Source: Nocardiopsis algeriensis (GTDB lineage: Bacteria; Actinomycetota; Actinomycetes; Streptosporangiales; Streptosporangiaceae). From it: a stretch of DNA of 64,000 bases. The DNA lies in NCBI RefSeq assembly GCF_014203695.1, contig NZ_JACHJO010000006.1, positions 1 to 64,000 on the forward strand, written 5' to 3'. Shown here one piece after another: positions 60,037 through 64,000 of this stretch (position 1 is its first letter; the number at the start of each line of letters is the position of its first letter). The translations under genes were made by a program, and so were the position numbers. Under the pieces are notes generated by a model. The model was not told the origin of the DNA and did no database searches. It saw nothing but the letters and a program-made list of their open reading frames with translations.

Positions 60037-60864
60037 ATGGCTGACCTCATGAACCAGAACCGGCGGGACGCCCGGCCGGCCGAGCACACCCGCCCCGGAC
60101 GCTTCGAGCCCGGAGCCGTCCTGGGCGTCGTCGCCCGCGAATGGATCCTCTACACCCAGTCGTGGCGCTCCACCACGTTCGCCGCGGTGGTCGAACCCAC
60201 TCTCTACCTGCTCTGCTTCGGGTTCGGCATGGGCGCCCTCGTGGGCACCCTGGCCGGGTACAGCTACATCGACTTCCTCGGCACCGGCATCGTCGCGGTG
60301 TCGGTGATGTTCCAGTCGATGATGCCCGCGGTCATCAACACCTTCATCAAACGACGCTTCCTGCACACCTACGAGGGAATTCTCGCGGCCCCCGTCGACG
60401 TGCGCGAGGTCGTCACCGGGGAGGCGCTGTGGCTGGCGCTGCGCTCGGGCGTGTACGGCTGCGTGCCGCTGCTGGTCGCGATCGCCTTCGGGCTGCGGCC
60501 CGGTCCCGGGGCGCTGCTGGTCCCGTTCATCGCGTTCCTGGCCGGGTTCGCCTTCGCCCTGTTCGGGATCTGGATCTCCGCGGTGATCAGTTCGGTGCGC
60601 TCCATGGACTACGTCTTCAGCGGTCTGTTCACCCCGCTGTTCCTCGTGGCGGGCACCTTCTTCCCGGTCACCGAGCTGCCGTCCTGGGTCCAGCTCCTGG
60701 CCTCGGCCAACCCGCTCTACCACGCGGTCGAGCTCGTCCGCGGCGCGGTCTTCGGCGGGATCGGAGCCGGTCGGGTACTGGCCCACGTCGGGGTGCTGCT
60801 CGCCTTCACCGCGCTCATGTGGTTCCTGGCCTCGCACCGGATGCGGCGCCGGGTCGTCAGCTGA
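60037..60864 (+). CDS. ABC-2 type transporter permease (DrrB/NodJ type)
   Basis: A 275-residue membrane subunit. After a hydrophilic N terminus (about 1-35) come six transmembrane helices (about 48-270) with the ABC-2 signature around SAVISSVRSMDYVFSGLFTPLFLVAGTFFPVTELP, in parts. It forms an exporter with the ATPase upstream. Its SD (AGGAG, six bases before the ATG) is the last part of repeat locus D, so translation depends on a sequence brought or kept by the repeat. The ORF extends upstream through the repeat but has no start there. Confidence 0.93.
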   Translation: MADLMNQNRRDARPAEHTRPGRFEPGAVLGVVAREWILYTQSWRSTTFAAVVEPTLYLLCFGFGMGALVGTLAGYSYIDFLGTGIVAVSVMFQSMMPAVINTFIKRRFLHTYEGILAAPVDVREVVTGEALWLALRSGVYGCVPLLVAIAFGLRPGPGALLVPFIAFLAGFAFALFGIWISAVISSVRSMDYVFSGLFTPLFLVAGTFFPVTELPSWVQLLASANPLYHAVELVRGAVFGGIGAGRVLAHVGVLLAFTALMWFLASHRMRRRVVS

Positions 60865-60872
60865 GACGCCGA

Positions 60873-60901
60873 CGGCGCGGCGGGCAACGCCCGCCGCGCC
60901 G
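60873..60901. terminator. Bidirectional terminator after the ABC permease
   Basis: CGGCGCGGCGGGC (60873-60885) and its complement (60889-60901) with an AAC loop, between two convergent genes. Confidence 0.88.
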
Positions 60902-60922
60902 CCACCGGCGTCGGAACCGCCG

Positions 60923-62641
60923 TCAGGAGCCGTTGCTGGGCGCCCACCGCAGCTCGATGCTGCTGCGCTGCCCCTCGTCGGTGACGCTCATCGCCATGCC
61001 CAGGGCGCCCCACTGGTCGGGGGCCTGCACGTCGGCGTCCGTCAGCACCTGCCGCAGGTCGAAGAACCCCGCCATCACGGCGGCGTCCATCTCCTGCATG
61101 GTCTGCTGGAAGACGGGGTCGTCACCCAGGCGGCCGGTCGAGCTGCTGCCCAGGGCCACCACCGCGGCGTCACCCTCCGAGGAGACTCCCGGAGGGGTGG
61201 AGTAGGGGTCCGAGGCGGACACGTACTCGACGAAGTCGCTCAGGGCCTCCTGGCTGCCGCCGATCGCACGGTACTCGAAGGAGACGTCGCCGCCGCTGCC
61301 GTACCCGAAGAAGTCGTCCATGCTGATCTGGGTGATGCCGAACGCCGTCGACGAGCCCAGCAGGTCGGAGAAGCCCTCCGGCATCGAGATGCCCATGGAG
61401 TTGAACTCGCGCTCGAACTCCTGCTTCTGGCCCGAGCTGGTGAAGAACGGGATCTCGTCGTTGCGGTAGGCGTCGATGAGGGCCTGGTCGAGGCCGTTCG
61501 CGCCGAGGGCCATCACCGTGTTGTCCGGCAGGTCCTCCATCGCCGCGACGCTCTGGCCCGGGCTCTCCGCCAGCCACGACAGGTCGGCCTGGTCCACCTC
61601 GAAGGCGAAGGCGTCCATCCTGGCCTCGAGGTAGTCGCCGTCGACCCGGACGGAGGCCGTCGCGCGGCCGGAGACCGTACCGGTCTGCGTGGCCAGGTCG
61701 CCGGCCAGCTCGTCGGCGATGCTCTCGATCTGCATCAGGGCGCCGAAGTCGGCCCAGCCGGCCATGATGCTGCCGTCCGGCACGCTGCCGATGTCCTCGG
61801 AGAACACCTCGGCGTCGGCCAGCGGGCCGTGCGTCTCCGTCTGGGTGTGCAGATCGGCCAGGGCGGCCTCGGAGGAGCTGAAGACGACGAAGTCGTTCAT
61901 CGTCTCGTGGAAGACCTCGCCGTACTCGGCCGAGATGTTGCGGAAGGCCTCGTCGGCGAGCCGCTCGTCCTCCACGGCCAGGGCGATGCCCATCGCCATG
62001 CCGGAGCCGTCCTCGACCTGGGCGTCGCCCTGGGCGGGCCACAGCGCGATGCCCGCGCTCTGTCCGATCCACTCCTCGATGTTGCCCTTGTCCGCGTCGG
62101 GGAACGCCTCCTCGAACATGTCGGCGAACAGGCCCTCGGTGTCGCCGTCGGGGTTGTCCAAGTCCTCGGACAGCTCCTCGGGCATGCGCTCGACGAAGGT
62201 GAGCAGGTCCACGGCCTGGGCGCCGTTGATGGCCAGGTCGATCTTGGCGAAAGCGACGGAGTTGCCGGGGAGCACCTCCTCGGGCTGCGGGCCGCCGAAG
62301 CCGACCAGCGACACGGTGGCCCACACCGTTCCGCCCATCAGCGCGACGGCCAGGCCGGCCGCGGCCGGGATCATCCACTTGTTGCGCCGGGCACCTCCGC
62401 CGCCGGGCGGGACCGGGCCGCCGAAGTGGCCGGGACCGACCGGACCTCCGGGACCGCCCGGAACCCCGGGCTGCCCCGGGTAGGGGGAACCGGGAACTCC
62501 CGGAGCGCCCTGGTACGGGGGCATCGGCGCACCGTGCGGCGGTGCGGGCACGGCTCCCTGCGGAGGAGGCGGGCCCTGACCGGGCAGCCCTGGCTGCTGC
62601 GGCTGCCACTGGGGCTGCTGAGGGTGTTGAGGGAAGGACAT
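60923..62641 (-). CDS. Membrane-anchored DUF3352-like protein
   Basis: A 572-residue protein. The N terminus (1-85) is Pro/Gly/Gln-rich and cytosolic, one transmembrane helix lies at about 88-110, and the rest is a large extracytoplasmic domain (about 120-572) with many acidic residues: LPGNSVAFAKIDLAINGAQ, IEEWIGQSAGIALWP and alternating beta/alpha segments, like DUF3352 proteins. Function unknown. It follows glpX on the same strand, with a hairpin between them. The C-terminal residues are not anchored. Confidence 0.82.
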   Translation of the reverse strand: MSFPQHPQQPQWQPQQPGLPGQGPPPPQGAVPAPPHGAPMPPYQGAPGVPGSPYPGQPGVPGGPGGPVGPGHFGGPVPPGGGGARRNKWMIPAAAGLAVALMGGTVWATVSLVGFGGPQPEEVLPGNSVAFAKIDLAINGAQAVDLLTFVERMPEELSEDLDNPDGDTEGLFADMFEEAFPDADKGNIEEWIGQSAGIALWPAQGDAQVEDGSGMAMGIALAVEDERLADEAFRNISAEYGEVFHETMNDFVVFSSSEAALADLHTQTETHGPLADAEVFSEDIGSVPDGSIMAGWADFGALMQIESIADELAGDLATQTGTVSGRATASVRVDGDYLEARMDAFAFEVDQADLSWLAESPGQSVAAMEDLPDNTVMALGANGLDQALIDAYRNDEIPFFTSSGQKQEFEREFNSMGISMPEGFSDLLGSSTAFGITQISMDDFFGYGSGGDVSFEYRAIGGSQEALSDFVEYVSASDPYSTPPGVSSEGDAAVVALGSSSTGRLGDDPVFQQTMQEMDAAVMAGFFDLRQVLTDADVQAPDQWGALGMAMSVTDEGQRSSIELRWAPSNGS

Positions 62642-62762
62642 CGGACCTCCGGCAGGATCTCACGGGCGCGGCGGCCGCGTGCTCGACACCTGGTCTGATG
62701 CCGGCAGGTCCGGATATGGTTCGCGCCCGTGTTCGTGGTGTGGTCGGTGGGCAGGGAGGACC

Positions 62763-62790
62763 CCGGCGCCCCGACCGTGCGAGGCGCCGG
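62763..62790 (-). terminator. Hairpin after glpX
   Basis: CCGGCGCC (62763-62770) and GGCGCCGG (62783-62790), 8-bp stem with a 12-nt loop, 33 bases beyond the glpX stop. Confidence 0.6.
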
Positions 62791-62822
62791 CGGAAACCGG
62801 GGACGGGCCGCCGGCGCTCCGG

Positions 62823-63833
62823 TCAGGAGGCGGAGGTGAGGTCCACCCCGCTGTAGGAGGACAGCTTGCTCATGCGGTGCTCGCTCAGCACCTTGCGGAC
62901 GGTGCCGCTGCGGCCGCGCATGACCAGCGAGTCGGTGATGGCCCGCGACGACTCGTAGCGCACACCGCCGACCAGCTCGCCGTCGGTGATGCCGGTCGCG
63001 GCGAAGAACACGTCGTCGGAGGAGACCAGGTCGTCCGTGTACAGCACGCGGTCCAGGTCGTGCCCGGCCTCCGTTGCCTGCCGGCGCTCCTCCTCGTCCT
63101 TGGGCCACAGCTTGCCCTGGATGACACCGCCCAGGCACTTCATGGCGCACGCCGTGATGATGCCCTCGGGGGTGCCTCCGATGCCCAGCAGCAGGTCCAC
63201 GCCGGTCTCGGGCCGGGCGGCCATGATGGCGCCCGCCACGTCGCCGTCGCGGATGAACTTGATGCGCGCGCCCGCGTCGCGGACGTCCTGCACGATCTGC
63301 TTGTGGCGGGGGCGGTCCAGGATCACCACGGTCACGTCCTGCGGCGACTTGCCCTTGGCGCGGGCCACCGCGCGGATGTTGTCGGCGACCGGCGCCGAGA
63401 TGTCCACCACGTCGGCGGCCTCCGGGCCCACCGCCAGCTTCTCCATGTAGAACACCGCCGACGGGTCGAACATGGAGCCCCGCGGGCTCATCGCGATGAC
63501 CGAGATCGCGTTGGGCATGCCCATGGCGGTCAGTGTGGTGCCGTCGATCGGGTCGACCGCCACGTCCCACTCCTGTCCGCCGCCGTCTCCCACGCGCTCG
63601 CCGTTGTAGAGCATCGGCGCGTTGTCCTTCTCGCCCTCGCCGATGACGACGGTCCCGTCCATGGACACGGTGCTGATCATGTGGCGCATTCCGCGCACGG
63701 CGGCGCCGTCGGCCCCGATCTTGTCCCCCTTGCCGACCCACCGGGCCGAGGCCAGGGCCGCGGTCTCCGTGACGCGGACCAGCTCGAGTGCGAGGTTGCG
63801 GTCGGGCACTGGGGGGTTGGTGGGCTGCGGCAT
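62823..63833 (-). CDS. glpX: Fructose-1,6-bisphosphatase, class II
   Basis: A 336-residue metal-dependent phosphatase of gluconeogenesis. Lithium-sensitive phosphatase motifs: [32 protein letters not shown], and [23 protein letters not shown] 63833 begins [21 protein letters not shown], with GGAAGG about ten bases upstream; the open frame continues to 63860 without a better start. It is the main FBPase of many actinobacteria. Divergent from the gene starting at 63983. Confidence 0.95.
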   Translation of the reverse strand: MPQPTNPPVPDRNLALELVRVTETAALASARWVGKGDKIGADGAAVRGMRHMISTVSMDGTVVIGEGEKDNAPMLYNGERVGDGGGQEWDVAVDPIDGTTLTAMGMPNAISVIAMSPRGSMFDPSAVFYMEKLAVGPEAADVVDISAPVADNIRAVARAKGKSPQDVTVVILDRPRHKQIVQDVRDAGARIKFIRDGDVAGAIMAARPETGVDLLLGIGGTPEGIITACAMKCLGGVIQGKLWPKDEEERRQATEAGHDLDRVLYTDDLVSSDDVFFAATGITDGELVGGVRYESSRAITDSLVMRGRSGTVRKVLSEHRMSKLSSYSGVDLTSAS

Positions 63834-63982
63834 CGAGATGGCACCTTCCGTCGGGACCAAGGGCGGGCAACACGCTCTAGGGTAGTCACCCGATGTGATC
63901 TGCCCCCTCGACGGGTACTTTTCCGTGTCCTGTCGGACGAGGGAGGTCTAGTCTGGCGTGACCGGGACTGGAGTTGAGGCGC

Positions 63983-64000
63983 ATGGCAGTGGACAAGACG
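63983..64000 (+). CDS. Start of an unidentified gene (partial)
   Basis: ATG at 63983 preceded by GGAGTTGAGGCGC and by a TAGTCT -10-like element near 63950. Only six codons (MAVDKT) are in the window. By synteny with the fum-glpX region of M. tuberculosis, a DUF4245 protein is the likely identity, but nothing in the visible residues proves it. Confidence 0.4.

Overview
The window is chromosomal DNA from a very GC-rich, mycothiol-producing actinomycete. Third codon positions are almost all G or C, GTG starts are common, and terminators are mostly long GC hairpins. The gene content and the tone of the proteins suggest Nocardiopsis or a close relative in the Streptosporangiales, but that is an inference from memory and not a database result. 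The gene order is largely the conserved actinobacterial core order. From memory, M. tuberculosis keeps the same neighbours in the Rv0951-0955, Rv1020-1026, Rv1074-1100 and Rv1187-1188 stretches (sucCD-perM, mfd-mazG-eno-ftsB-like-DUF501-ppx, fadA-SGNH-cbs-RDD-metB-greA-DUF4307-mca-DUF255-uppS-phoH-fum-glpX, and proline catabolism).

Layout. 1-131: the 3' end of a 5S rRNA gene and two strong U-tract terminators. 177-2574: alkylation-repair genes (ogt and an Ada/AlkA fusion) and a small protein. 2713-7894: a B12-binding mutase subunit, sucCD and a PerM-like membrane protein. 7980-17810: mfd facing a fused APS kinase, then mazG, eno, a divisome coiled-coil protein, DUF501 and ppx. 18345-19984: ndh behind two Rex-type operators. 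20126-20202: an odd tRNA with its own -10 box. 20220-24877: a PucR-type activator divergent from pruA and putA. 25096-32895: a BI-1 protein, thiolase, SGNH hydrolase, cbs, an acyltransferase and metB (transsulfuration). 33345-39200: an AAA/VWA pair, a FIST sensor, a secreted protein and an RDD protein. 39352-43856: greA, DUF4307, mca, a small membrane protein and DUF255. 44176-48997: a receptor-like Ser/Thr kinase divergent from an ECF sigma factor, then uppS and phoH. 49043-54095: a very large polytopic membrane protein divergent from a secreted transglycosylase-like protein. 54173-63833: a second kinase, fumC, a DUF1707 protein, an ABC exporter, a DUF3352-like protein and glpX. A partial gene begins at 63983.

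The least explained feature is a family of interspersed repeats at four loci (17815-18307, 32896-33332, 43866-44169, 59767-60030). All four are on the + strand and each directly follows the stop codon of a + strand gene. Each contains a conserved unit, 91 nt in the four full copies, that can fold into a long hairpin. Its terminal stem shows two compensatory base-pair exchanges between copies, so the fold itself appears to be maintained. One locus separates the two genes of the ABC exporter and ends in the Shine-Dalgarno sequence of the permease.

Regulatory signals visible directly include two Rex boxes before ndh, an 18-bp inverted repeat between pucR and pruA, a near-perfect 24-bp palindrome before sucC, and a 14-bp motif of the form TTACTGGNNGGTAA shared by the thiolase and acyltransferase promoters. 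I found no phage, insertion sequence, CRISPR array or secondary-metabolite cluster.
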